A DNA stretch of 6,827 bases, taken from positions 1 through 6,827 of the forward strand of contig JAEZKI010000497.1 in the NCBI GenBank assembly GCA_023415525.1, read 5' to 3'. Of the stretch, positions 1 through 5,740 are shown one piece after another. Every line of letters begins with the position of its first letter. Within the stretch, counting starts at the first letter, position 1. A program made the position numbers and the translations under genes. Under the pieces are notes generated by a model. It searched no databases, was not told where the DNA came from, and saw only the letters and a program-made list of their open reading frames with translations. The DNA comes from Bacillota bacterium (lineage in GTDB: Bacteria; Bacillota; Clostridia; Lachnospirales; Cellulosilyticaceae).

Positions 1-1195
1 TGTTAATATATGTATCCCTATTCAAACCATCTAATAAGATTAAATCTGGTCCCTTTCCTGCTACAAGTTCTGTATTTAAAGCTTTAACAGCATCTTCCTC
101 TTTTAAAGTACTTCCTTGTTCTAATCCCACTTGTAGTGTCACCTTTACATCTGGGTGAGTAAGCTGATACTGGCTTATTACTTGTCTAAGGAAAGCATTC
201 TCTCTAAGCGAGTATGCTACTAGCTCCTTCGTAGGCATTGTAGGTATATCTTTGGAATAGGTATATTTTTTTATTACAAAGCCTCCTTCATTCTTAGAAA
301 AAACTGCAAAAATAGTCTTACCTATGGGTAGTATCTGTTCACACTTGTAGGCTGGCATACTAAAAGAAGCCAGGCTCCCATCTATAATAACCTCCCAAAT
401 TGTCCCTTCTTTCGTTAAGTGCCTAACTCCAAATTTTCCTGCTAAATAAACATCGCCCTCTTCTCCAGCTACCAGCCTCGTATTCACATCTAAATTTTCA
501 CAACGAATACTCCTTTTTAGTTCATTTGTATTGGCATCATAAACATCTACTTTCCCTTGTTCGTTATTTATAATATAAATTTCATTATCAATTGCTATAA
601 GACCTGATGATTCTCCCTCATAACTTTTCACAAAACTGCCGTCTGATAAGCTATAGCGCTGAATGCCATGGAGGTCCGATATCAGCATATCTCCGTCTGG
701 TAATATATTTACACTTTTAGGAACCCTATAGTTCCTCTCATCTTTCCATGCTATTTTTAATTTCTTTATTTCCTGTCCTTCCACTTTGGCAACACAAGTA
801 ATGGTTGGCTCTTCGCCCCTTATACTATGATAAATAATATATATATTTCCGTCCTTATCATTTGTTATATATTCAATAGGACCTATGTTTTCTGTCTGCA
901 ATTTACGTATCCACTCATTGCCTATTTGTTGCCAAACACCTTCTCCATCTTGTTCGTAGGCCACTAATCCCATGCTATTAAATACATAGATCTGAGGCTT
1001 ACCCTCTTTACTCTTCACCATACTATAAATACGCGCTCCCTTATAATTAAACCCTTCTCCCGTTATATCTGCTTCTATGTATCTTCCCTTTGGTACTTCT
1101 TTATTTGTATTTATACCCTTTTGAATATACCCTCCTATACCTATCAGGCCTATTAATAACACTCCTATTACCGTATATCTTATCTTTCTTTGCAT
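1..1195 (-). CDS. ABC transporter extracellular solute-binding protein with N-terminal beta-propeller (C-terminus cut by window edge)
   Basis: The reading frame is open from ATG at 1195 to the left edge (398 codons, no stop), so the C-terminus is missing. The start follows GGAGG (1205-1209) with a 9-nt spacer. Residues 1-6 are basic and residues 7-22 form one hydrophobic segment, which suggests an uncleaved anchor or a signal peptide. No lipobox cysteine follows it. Residues about 40-315 read as repeated beta-strand blades with NHL/PQQ-like turns (DKDGNIYII near 114, LPDGDMLIS near 165, GEEGDVYLAG near 244). The type 1 solute-binding fold starts near 322 and contains SQYQLTHPDVKV (341-352) and GKGPDLILLDG (380-390), the latter a hallmark of the family. 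The protein should sit outside the membrane and deliver a ligand, probably a sugar or oligosaccharide, to the two permeases encoded just upstream in the same operon. The ligand cannot be read from the sequence. The propeller assignment is by eye. Confidence 0.87.
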   Translation of the reverse strand, partial: MQRKIRYTVIGVLLIGLIGIGGYIQKGINTNKEVPKGRYIEADITGEGFNYKGARIYSMVKSKEGKPQIYVFNSMGLVAYEQDGEGVWQQIGNEWIRKLQTENIGPIEYITNDKDGNIYIIYHSIRGEEPTITCVAKVEGQEIKKLKIAWKDERNYRVPKSVNILPDGDMLISDLHGIQRYSLSDGSFVKSYEGESSGLIAIDNEIYIINNEQGKVDVYDANTNELKRSIRCENLDVNTRLVAGEEGDVYLAGKFGVRHLTKEGTIWEVIIDGSLASFSMPAYKCEQILPIGKTIFAVFSKNEGGFVIKKYTYSKDIPTMPTKELVAYSLRENAFLRQVISQYQLTHPDVKVTLQVGLEQGSTLKEEDAVKALNTELVAGKGPDLILLDGLNRDTYIN

Positions 1196-1209
1196 TTTTA
1201 TTTTCCTCC

Positions 1210-2049
1210 TCATGTTAAATTTTTAAGCTTTAACTGGCTTGTTAGGTCATTTTCAGCATAAAGAATTAAAAGTATAGGTAAAACCATATATAATACACTA
1301 CAAGCAAAGCCAATAGCAATATTCTTATCCGTAATGACGGATAAATAGACAGATAAGGGATACTTATCTATGGAAGAGATAAAAACAATGGGCTGCTCGA
1401 TCATATTCCAGTAATCAATAAATAAAAGTACGGCTACGGAGACAATTACAGGCTTACATATCGGCAGCATAATATACCTTATAATTTGAAGCTCACTTGC
1501 TCCTGATAGCCTAGCCTCTTCTATAAAGACATAATCTATACCCTCCATAAATTGTTTGAGAAAAAATACACCAAAGGTATTAAAAATACCAGGTAAGATT
1601 AATGCAGCATAGCTATCTAGAAGCTTTAGCTTATGAAGCACTAAATAGTTAGGTACTAGTGTCACTTGAAAAGGCATCAGCATAATTACAATATAAATAT
1701 AAAAGAGTATATCTACTCCAGGAAATTTAAGCTTACTAAACCCGTAGGCAGCTAAGAGGGCTATAGCCCCTTGAAATACAACAATGGTCGTAGTCACTAT
1801 AACTGAGTTCCAAAACAAATGGAGAAATTCAGGTGTTCTAAAAAAGGTACGATAGTATTGCCCTAAATGAATACAAAAAGGCTTAATAAAAACCTTATCC
1901 CATACACCTATTCCTTCATTACTGTAGATATAGGCAATAAGCTCTTCACTCTTAAGGGAATGTGAAAGGACATACACTATAGGAAATACCGCCACTAAAG
2001 CCAGTATAAACAAAAATATTTTTAAAATGCCTTGTCTTACTCCTCCCAT
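1210..2049 (-). CDS. Carbohydrate ABC transporter permease, MalG/UgpE type
   Basis: This is an inner-membrane subunit of a type I ABC importer (CUT1-like family). About six membrane helices are visible at residues 9-30, 81-105, 112-133, 145-165, 200-216 and 247-266, numbered from the longer start. The EAA loop that docks the ATPase lies near 178-197 (EEARLSGAS, then a conserved proline at 197). About 280 residues is normal for the family. Two ATGs stand in tandem at 2052 and 2049. AGGAGG (2055-2060) leaves 2 nt before the first and 5 nt before the second, so the second is chosen. The Shine-Dalgarno overlaps the upstream permease stop codon. The gene's own stop (1210-1212) abuts the ribosome site of the solute-binding protein, so the three genes should be co-translated. 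The substrate is unknown, though the family and the partner genes point to carbohydrate. Confidence 0.94.
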   Translation of the reverse strand: MGGVRQGILKIFLFILALVAVFPIVYVLSHSLKSEELIAYIYSNEGIGVWDKVFIKPFCIHLGQYYRTFFRTPEFLHLFWNSVIVTTTIVVFQGAIALLAAYGFSKLKFPGVDILFYIYIVIMLMPFQVTLVPNYLVLHKLKLLDSYAALILPGIFNTFGVFFLKQFMEGIDYVFIEEARLSGASELQIIRYIMLPICKPVIVSVAVLLFIDYWNMIEQPIVFISSIDKYPLSVYLSVITDKNIAIGFACSVLYMVLPILLILYAENDLTSQLKLKNLT

Positions 2050-2054
2050 CATGC

Positions 2055-2060
2055 CCTCCT
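2055..2060 (-). promoter_or_regulatory. Ribosome binding site AGGAGG deciding the start of the MalG-type permease
   Basis: AGGAGG overlaps the TAG stop (2059-2061) of the preceding permease gene. It sits 2 nt from the ATG at 2052 and 5 nt from the ATG at 2049. The spacing favours 2049, and the overlap suggests translational coupling. Confidence 0.7.
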
Positions 2061-2898
2061 ATAAATTCTCATTAATATAATGCTTTTGTTGCTTGGTTGC
2101 TACAAAAATAAAGATAAAAATAAAGCTATATAAAATAAAAGCTGCCGCTGATAACCTTTCATAATTCAGCTTTGCAAAGTTATTATTCATAAAGTGCTGC
2201 AAAAGGTAAAGATTCTCCTCTGGATAAGCCCCTTGAAGTAAATAGACTTCTCTAAAAATCTTGAAGCAGTTAAAAAGAGAAACCACTAGCGAAAAAAACA
2301 AAATCGGTACAAGGTAAGGCAACTTAATAAAAAGGATTATTTTATATGCCCCTGCCCCATCAAGTCTTGCAGCCTCTACATATTCCTTAGGTAGCATTAA
2401 AAGAGAATTCATAATAAGTAATGTGCTATACCCTAGATTTTTCCATAGAATCATGAAAATGATAATCCAGGGTGCATACCCACTTCTCATCCAATCCACA
2501 TGTGTCCCTAATAGAGAATTAATAAGCCCCTCGGGCGTGAGTAAGTCCTTCCATAACAACATAAGTGAAGCTGCTGGAATAGCCATGGGAATAAGTAAAA
2601 TGCTTTGAACCCATCTAAGCTGACTAAACTTTTCTTCCATAACAAAGGCCATGGCTAAGGATAGTAGGATTAAAAGTGGCAATCCTATTCCAATAATTTT
2701 ACATGTATTATAAAGTGCCATTTTAAAAACAGGACTCTGAAACAACTCCTTAAAATGTATCAGCCCTGAAAATTTTCTGTTGATTGTGCCTGTTGTAAAA
2801 CAGTATGTAAAACTAACTATAAAAGGAATAATATAAAAAAACATAACCCCAATTAAGCTTGGTAAAACAAATAATAAGCCTTTCCACTTTTTTAACAT
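2059..2898 (-). CDS. Sugar ABC transporter permease, MalF/UgpA type
   Basis: This is the first visible gene of the leftward importer operon and the membrane partner of the MalG-type permease. At 279 residues it has the usual family length. Membrane helices are visible near 7-31, 66-86, 97-117, 142-166, 196-213 and 250-267. The cytoplasmic EAA loop runs from E175-A176-A177 through G181 to P194 (EAARLDGAGAYK...LP), the coupling-helix signature that contacts the ATPase. It has the short UgpA-like N-terminus rather than the long MalF periplasmic insertion. The ATG at 2898 is preceded by GAGGAAGG (2911-2918) with a rather long 12-nt spacer. Upstream in-frame codons hold no other ATG before a TAG at 2941-2943. 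No ATPase gene is visible next to it, so a shared or distant ATPase is inferred. Confidence 0.94.
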   Translation of the reverse strand: MLKKWKGLLFVLPSLIGVMFFYIIPFIVSFTYCFTTGTINRKFSGLIHFKELFQSPVFKMALYNTCKIIGIGLPLLILLSLAMAFVMEEKFSQLRWVQSILLIPMAIPAASLMLLWKDLLTPEGLINSLLGTHVDWMRSGYAPWIIIFMILWKNLGYSTLLIMNSLLMLPKEYVEAARLDGAGAYKIILFIKLPYLVPILFFSLVVSLFNCFKIFREVYLLQGAYPEENLYLLQHFMNNNFAKLNYERLSAAAFILYSFIFIFIFVATKQQKHYINENL

Positions 2899-2979
2899 TC
2901 CAGAATTAACCCTTCCTCTACAAAAATATCTATGACGGCGCTAAAATCTCCTCTATCATTCTGCCTATCCTTTCATCTA

Positions 2980-2994
2980 GTGACAGTCTATCAC
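2980..2994. promoter_or_regulatory. 15-bp near-perfect palindrome, candidate operator of the ABC operon
   Basis: GTGACAG, a central T, then CTATCAC: the two 7-bp arms pair at 6 of 7 positions. It lies about 85 bp upstream of the MalF-type permease start. On the minus strand it overlaps TGA-TAGACT, which has the form of an extended -10 box. A repressor bound here would block leftward transcription. The symmetry is seen directly and the operator role is inferred. Confidence 0.4.
2985..2993 (-). promoter_or_regulatory. Possible extended -10 promoter (TGATAGACT) for the ABC operon
   Basis: On the minus strand, TGn followed by TAGACT resembles an extended -10 element. The sequence 17 bp upstream (ATGTTA) is a poor -35. 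It would give a leader of roughly 80 nt before the permease start. No better leftward promoter was found by eye in 2899-3060. Confidence 0.3.
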
Positions 2995-3043
2995 CTGAAT
3001 CTCTAAATAACATCTGAATATTTACATTTATTAGATTATTTTG

Positions 3044-3072
3044 TTGCCACTTTAATTTTTTTATTGTACAAT
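3044..3072 (+). promoter_or_regulatory. Sigma-A promoter of the two-component operon (TTGCCA-17-TACAAT)
   Basis: The -35 box TTGCCA (3044-3049) and the -10 box TACAAT (3067-3072) each match the consensus at 5 of 6 positions with the ideal 17-bp spacing. Predicted transcription would start near 3079, giving a leader of about 20 nt before the response regulator ATG. The sequence is T-rich upstream and downstream of the -35 box. Confidence 0.68.
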
Positions 3073-3101
3073 TCTTATTAACATTTTAAGGGGGGATTAT
3101 T

Positions 3102-3785
3102 ATGAGAATTTTACTTGTTGAGGATGACAGTGAGCTTTGTGATGCTGTTAGCTTTCATCTAAAAAAATCTGGTTATGAAGTGGATTATTGCTATGATGGA
3201 GAAGAAGGCCTTCAACTTGCAAAAGCCCAGATTTATGAAATGATTCTATTAGATCGGATGCTTCCTTCTTTAGATGGTATTAGTGTCTTGACACATATTC
3301 GTGCCCTAGGTATCCATACTCCCGTCATTATCATTACAGCTCTTAACAGTATTGATAATCGGGTAGAAGGTTTAGATGCTGGAGCAGATGATTATATCGT
3401 AAAACCCTTTGCAGTAGAAGAACTACTGGCCCGTATGCGTGCACTCCATAGAAGACCTGCTCAACTAGATAATATCCAATGCCTTTCTCATGGGGACCTC
3501 ACCCTTGAACCAATGACTTCCTTATTATCAGGCCCTAGTGGCAGTTGTACTCTTTCTAAAAGAGAAACTCAGTTAACAGAAGTTTTCCTCAAAAATCCTG
3601 AGCATACTATTCCTCGAAATATTCTTCTCTATAGAGTCTGGGGTCCAGCTGCTGAGATTGAAGATGGAAACTTAGATAATTATATTTATTATTTACGGCG
3701 CCGCCTTGTAGCTGTAGGAAGTTGCTTTCAGATCCGAACCATTCGGTCAATAGGTTACATTTTGGAGAAAAAACATGCTAAATAA
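3102..3785 (+). CDS. OmpR-family two-component response regulator
   Basis: This is a cytoplasmic DNA-binding regulator of 227 residues, the usual length for the family. The N-terminal receiver domain (1-118) has the acidic pair D8/D9, the phospho-acceptor D51 in LLDRMLPSLDG, T79 and K101 in VKPF. The C-terminal winged helix-turn-helix (about 127-222) includes LSKRETQL (151-158), the conserved RVWG (178-181) and the wing ending in SIGYIL. The ATG at 3102 follows AAGGGGGG (3088-3095) at 6 nt. The last 11 bp overlap the start of the histidine kinase gene, so the two are a cognate pair made together. Its targets are unknown. The divergent ABC operon, the repeat region at 5200-5216 and its own promoter are the nearest candidates, but that is inference. 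No key residue is missing. Confidence 0.96.
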   Translation: MRILLVEDDSELCDAVSFHLKKSGYEVDYCYDGEEGLQLAKAQIYEMILLDRMLPSLDGISVLTHIRALGIHTPVIIITALNSIDNRVEGLDAGADDYIVKPFAVEELLARMRALHRRPAQLDNIQCLSHGDLTLEPMTSLLSGPSGSCTLSKRETQLTEVFLKNPEHTIPRNILLYRVWGPAAEIEDGNLDNYIYYLRRRLVAVGSCFQIRTIRSIGYILEKKHAK

Positions 3786-5097
3786 ATTACATACCCGACT
3801 AACCTTTATATGTACAGGCATAACAGCCAGTATTTTAATCTTTATGCATTTAATAGCCCTTCTTTTTTGCGAAGACCAATTAAATGCCCGTAGTATGCTT
3901 ACTCTTCAAAATCACCTCAGTACAATTACCTCTAGTTTACAGACCACCCATACTATTTCTCAAACTTGGCTTGCCCAAATGGAAACAACAAATAGGCTCA
4001 TCATCTCTATTAAGGATAATGGAAATCCCCTACTTTTCCCTGGTTCCTTTTCCACTCCTTCAGATAGAGATCGTCTCGTTAAACTTGCTCTTACCACCGC
4101 TCAAAATCAATATCAATTTAATCCTGATACCATACCCCTTTCAAAGATTGAAGTCCCTTCTATTTCTTTTGACTTAAAAACGGACTACAACGAGCATTTT
4201 ATGGTGGGTATATGTACTATTCCTTCTGATAATGGTGCCTACTCCTTAACTGTATTAAAGGATATGACAAACGAAGATACACAAATATTATCTCTTCGCT
4301 TACTCTTTATAGCTCTAGTCGGTGTTGGTACTACACTCTTAGCCCTTTTTAGCTTTTGGTTTACAAAACGTACGATTGCACCTATTAAGGAAAGCCGTCG
4401 TAAGCAGACTTCCTTCATTGCTGCTGCTTCTCACGAACTCCGTTCCCCCTTAGCCGTGTTACAGGCCAGTGCATCCACATTACACTACAAGGACCCCACA
4501 AGCCAAGAACACTTTATTCAAGTCATCCAAAAGGAATGCAAACGAATGGGTCGCCTAGTTGATGATTTATTACTCCTTGCAAATGCTGATGCAAAGACTT
4601 GGTCTGTCCACTTTGTTATGGTAGAACTGGATACCCTTCTCATTAATCTCTGTGAACTTTTTTCACCTATGAGCAAGCTACGTAATATCTCCCTTAAGCT
4701 CGTATTACCGGAGTACATCCTACCTCCCATCTATGCAGATAGCCAAAGATTAGAACAAGTTCTTACCATCCTTCTAGATAATGCTTTTTCCTATACCCCA
4801 CCAGGTGGAAATATAACCCTTACCCTTTCCTTTGAGGCTTCCCAGTTTAAAATAGCCGTTATGGATAACGGCTGTGGCATATCTAACGAACATAAACCTT
4901 ACATCTTTGACCGCTTCTACCGAGCAGATAAAACCCGCCATGACAAAGAACACTTTGGCCTAGGTCTCAGTATTGCTTATGAAATCGTCCGCCTTCATCA
5001 GGGTTCCCTATCCTTAAAGGATACTCCATGCGGTGGCTGCACCTTTGTAATTCAAATTCCCCAAACAAAACATACAAATCCCGCATCCCCAAAATAG
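3775..5097 (+). CDS. Membrane sensor histidine kinase, partner of the OmpR-type regulator
   Basis: This 440-residue kinase autophosphorylates and passes phosphate to the regulator encoded just upstream. Helix TM1 spans about 11-32 and TM2 about 172-197, enclosing an extracytoplasmic sensor domain of about 140 residues that I do not recognise. The DHp domain carries H220 in ASHELRSPL. The catalytic domain shows the N box (D335-N336), G1 (DNGCGI, 364-369), the F box (IFDRFYRAD, 377-385) and G2 (GLGLS, 395-399). All catalytic motifs are intact, so it should be active. Only about 20 residues separate TM2 from the H box, too few for a full HAMP domain, which recalls CiaH-like kinases. The start at 3775 lies inside the regulator gene and follows GGAG (3764-3767) with a 7-nt spacer. 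The signal is unknown. Confidence 0.95.
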   Translation: MLNKLHTRLTFICTGITASILIFMHLIALLFCEDQLNARSMLTLQNHLSTITSSLQTTHTISQTWLAQMETTNRLIISIKDNGNPLLFPGSFSTPSDRDRLVKLALTTAQNQYQFNPDTIPLSKIEVPSISFDLKTDYNEHFMVGICTIPSDNGAYSLTVLKDMTNEDTQILSLRLLFIALVGVGTTLLALFSFWFTKRTIAPIKESRRKQTSFIAAASHELRSPLAVLQASASTLHYKDPTSQEHFIQVIQKECKRMGRLVDDLLLLANADAKTWSVHFVMVELDTLLINLCELFSPMSKLRNISLKLVLPEYILPPIYADSQRLEQVLTILLDNAFSYTPPGGNITLTLSFEASQFKIAVMDNGCGISNEHKPYIFDRFYRADKTRHDKEHFGLGLSIAYEIVRLHQGSLSLKDTPCGGCTFVIQIPQTKHTNPASPK

Positions 5098-5116
5098 CTA
5101 TTTTTACACACCAATA

Positions 5117-5142
5117 AAGCTCCTAGCTAAAACTAGGCGCTT
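5117..5142 (+). terminator. Weak hairpin after the kinase gene, possible terminator
   Basis: AAGC, a T/C mismatch and CCTAG pair with CTAGG and GCTT around a 6-nt loop, giving 9 base pairs starting 20 bp after the kinase stop. No U-run follows on either strand, so it may be a processing or 3'-end stabilising stem rather than a true intrinsic terminator. Confidence 0.35.
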
Positions 5143-5199
5143 AAGATTGTTGAACCGACTGATTTTATGGTTACCATTTTGTTTTCAAAGTTCATTTTC

Positions 5200-5216
5200 T
5201 ATCGATACTTATCGAT
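5200..5216. repeat. Tandem direct repeat TATCGAT with 10-bp period
   Basis: TATCGAT occurs at 5200-5206 and again at 5210-5216, one helical turn apart. The first copy is part of the palindrome TATCGATA. Direct repeats with about one-turn spacing are the usual form of OmpR-family regulator sites. The link to the upstream regulator is inference. Confidence 0.45.
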
Positions 5217-5231
5217 GACGACTTGTATAAT
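5202..5231 (+). promoter_or_regulatory. Possible promoter (TCGATA-18-TATAAT)
   Basis: A perfect TATAAT (5226-5231) has a weak -35 match TCGATA (5202-5207, 4 of 6) at 18 bp. The -35 lies within the TATCGAT repeat. It would start a transcript near 5238, either a short RNA or a long leader for the PadR operon. A perfect -10 can arise by chance in such A+T-rich DNA. Confidence 0.3.
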
Positions 5232-5351
5232 TTTACACGACCTGGTGACATAAGCTAATGCTTCTTTATTATTAATTTATTTTTCTTTGTCATATAAGTT
5301 TACTTTACTCTTATCACCTCTTTTAATGTTTATTATTTTTTAATATTTTTA

Positions 5352-5380
5352 TTTACATTTATATTCTCTTGTATTATACT
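5352..5380 (+). promoter_or_regulatory. Sigma-A promoter of the PadR/HAAS operon (TTTACA-17-TATACT)
   Basis: TTTACA (5352-5357) and TATACT (5375-5380) each match the consensus at 5 of 6 positions with ideal 17-bp spacing, putting the transcript start near 5387 and about 27 nt before the ATG at 5414. TACA (5354-5357) and TGTA (5370-5373) form a short inverted repeat inside the promoter, a weak candidate for PadR self-repression. The promoter overlaps a possible TTG start at 5369, which argues against that start. Confidence 0.7.
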
Positions 5381-5402
5381 AAGCAAAATTACATAGGATT
5401 CC

Positions 5403-5407
5403 GAGGT
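5403..5407 (+). promoter_or_regulatory. Ribosome binding site GAGGT deciding the PadR start
   Basis: GAGGT lies 6 nt before the ATG at 5414 but directly abuts the ATG at 5408, so 5414 is the better start. Confidence 0.65.
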
Positions 5408-5413
5408 ATGATA

Positions 5414-5740
5414 ATGAATAAAGAACTCATTAAGGGGAGTACCATCACCCTTATTTTAAATACACTTCAAAAACAACCTTTATATGGCTATGCTCTCATT
5501 AAAGCTATTGAAAATAAATCTAATGGTCTCTTTCTCTTCAAAGAAGGAACGCTTTACCCCATTTTACACGATTTAGAAAAGAAGGAGTTCGTAGAAGCTT
5601 TTTGGGTAGAGGAAGAACAAAGGAGACGAAAATATTATCGTATTACACCTAAAGGACTCAATGAATTAAAGAAGAGAGAGGTAGAGTGGCATACTTTTAA
5701 ACTAACTATGGATACTGTATTAGGAGGGATTAATGGATGA
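5414..5740 (+). CDS. PadR-family transcriptional regulator
   Basis: This is a compact 108-residue winged-helix DNA-binding protein, the size of the small PadR subfamily. The helix-turn-helix begins with MNKELIKGS and includes LYGY (23-26). The recognition helix region EGTLYPILHDLEKKEFV (44-60) is the family hallmark. The charged wing is at 66-78 and the C-terminal dimerisation helix at about 79-103. A longer frame can start at a TTG at 5369, but that codon overlaps the promoter and lacks a ribosome site. The ATG at 5414 has GAGGT 6 nt upstream and gives the standard PadR N-terminus. The stop overlaps the next gene as ATGA, so the two are translationally coupled. PadR proteins usually repress, often including their own operon, and the partner here suggests membrane-linked control. 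The ligand and targets are unknown. Confidence 0.94.
   Translation: MNKELIKGSTITLILNTLQKQPLYGYALIKAIENKSNGLFLFKEGTLYPILHDLEKKEFVEAFWVEEEQRRRKYYRITPKGLNELKKREVEWHTFKLTMDTVLGGING

Larger units (their letters stand above)
5098..5413. other. Non-coding stretch between the kinase and PadR operons
   Basis: This 316-bp gap has no convincing reading frame. It contains a hairpin after the kinase gene (5117-5142), an 11-bp palindrome ATGGT-T-ACCAT (5167-5177), two TATCGAT copies 10 bp apart (5200-5216), a consensus TATAAT (5226-5231), a small hairpin AAGC-TAAT-GCTT (5252-5263) followed by T-rich sequence, and the padR-type promoter (5352-5380). From about 5262 onward it is extremely A+T rich. Confidence 0.6.

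Noticed and set aside
2423..2608. Plus-strand 61-codon open frame inside the MalF-type permease
   Set aside because: It is antisense to a well-supported permease with an intact EAA motif and has no recognisable domain or promoter of its own.
3884..4177. 97-codon open frame in another frame of the kinase gene
   Set aside because: It lies wholly within the sensor region of the kinase, has low-complexity L/P/S-rich composition and no family resemblance.
4518..4730. Minus-strand 70-codon open frame
   Set aside because: It is antisense to the catalytic part of the kinase, S/R-rich, and looks like a shadow frame.
5091..5104. Perfect palindrome AAAATAGCTATTTT over the kinase stop codon
   Set aside because: With no loop and mostly A-T pairs it is not a stable RNA hairpin, and such palindromes are common in A+T-rich DNA.
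5252..5275. AAGC-TAAT-GCTT hairpin followed by T-rich sequence as a terminator
   Set aside because: The stem is only 4 bp and the following T stretch is interrupted, too weak to call a terminator.
5369..5413. N-terminal extension of the PadR protein from a TTG start
   Set aside because: The TTG overlaps the spacer and -10 of the promoter, has no ribosome site, and adds 15 residues absent from normal PadR N-termini.
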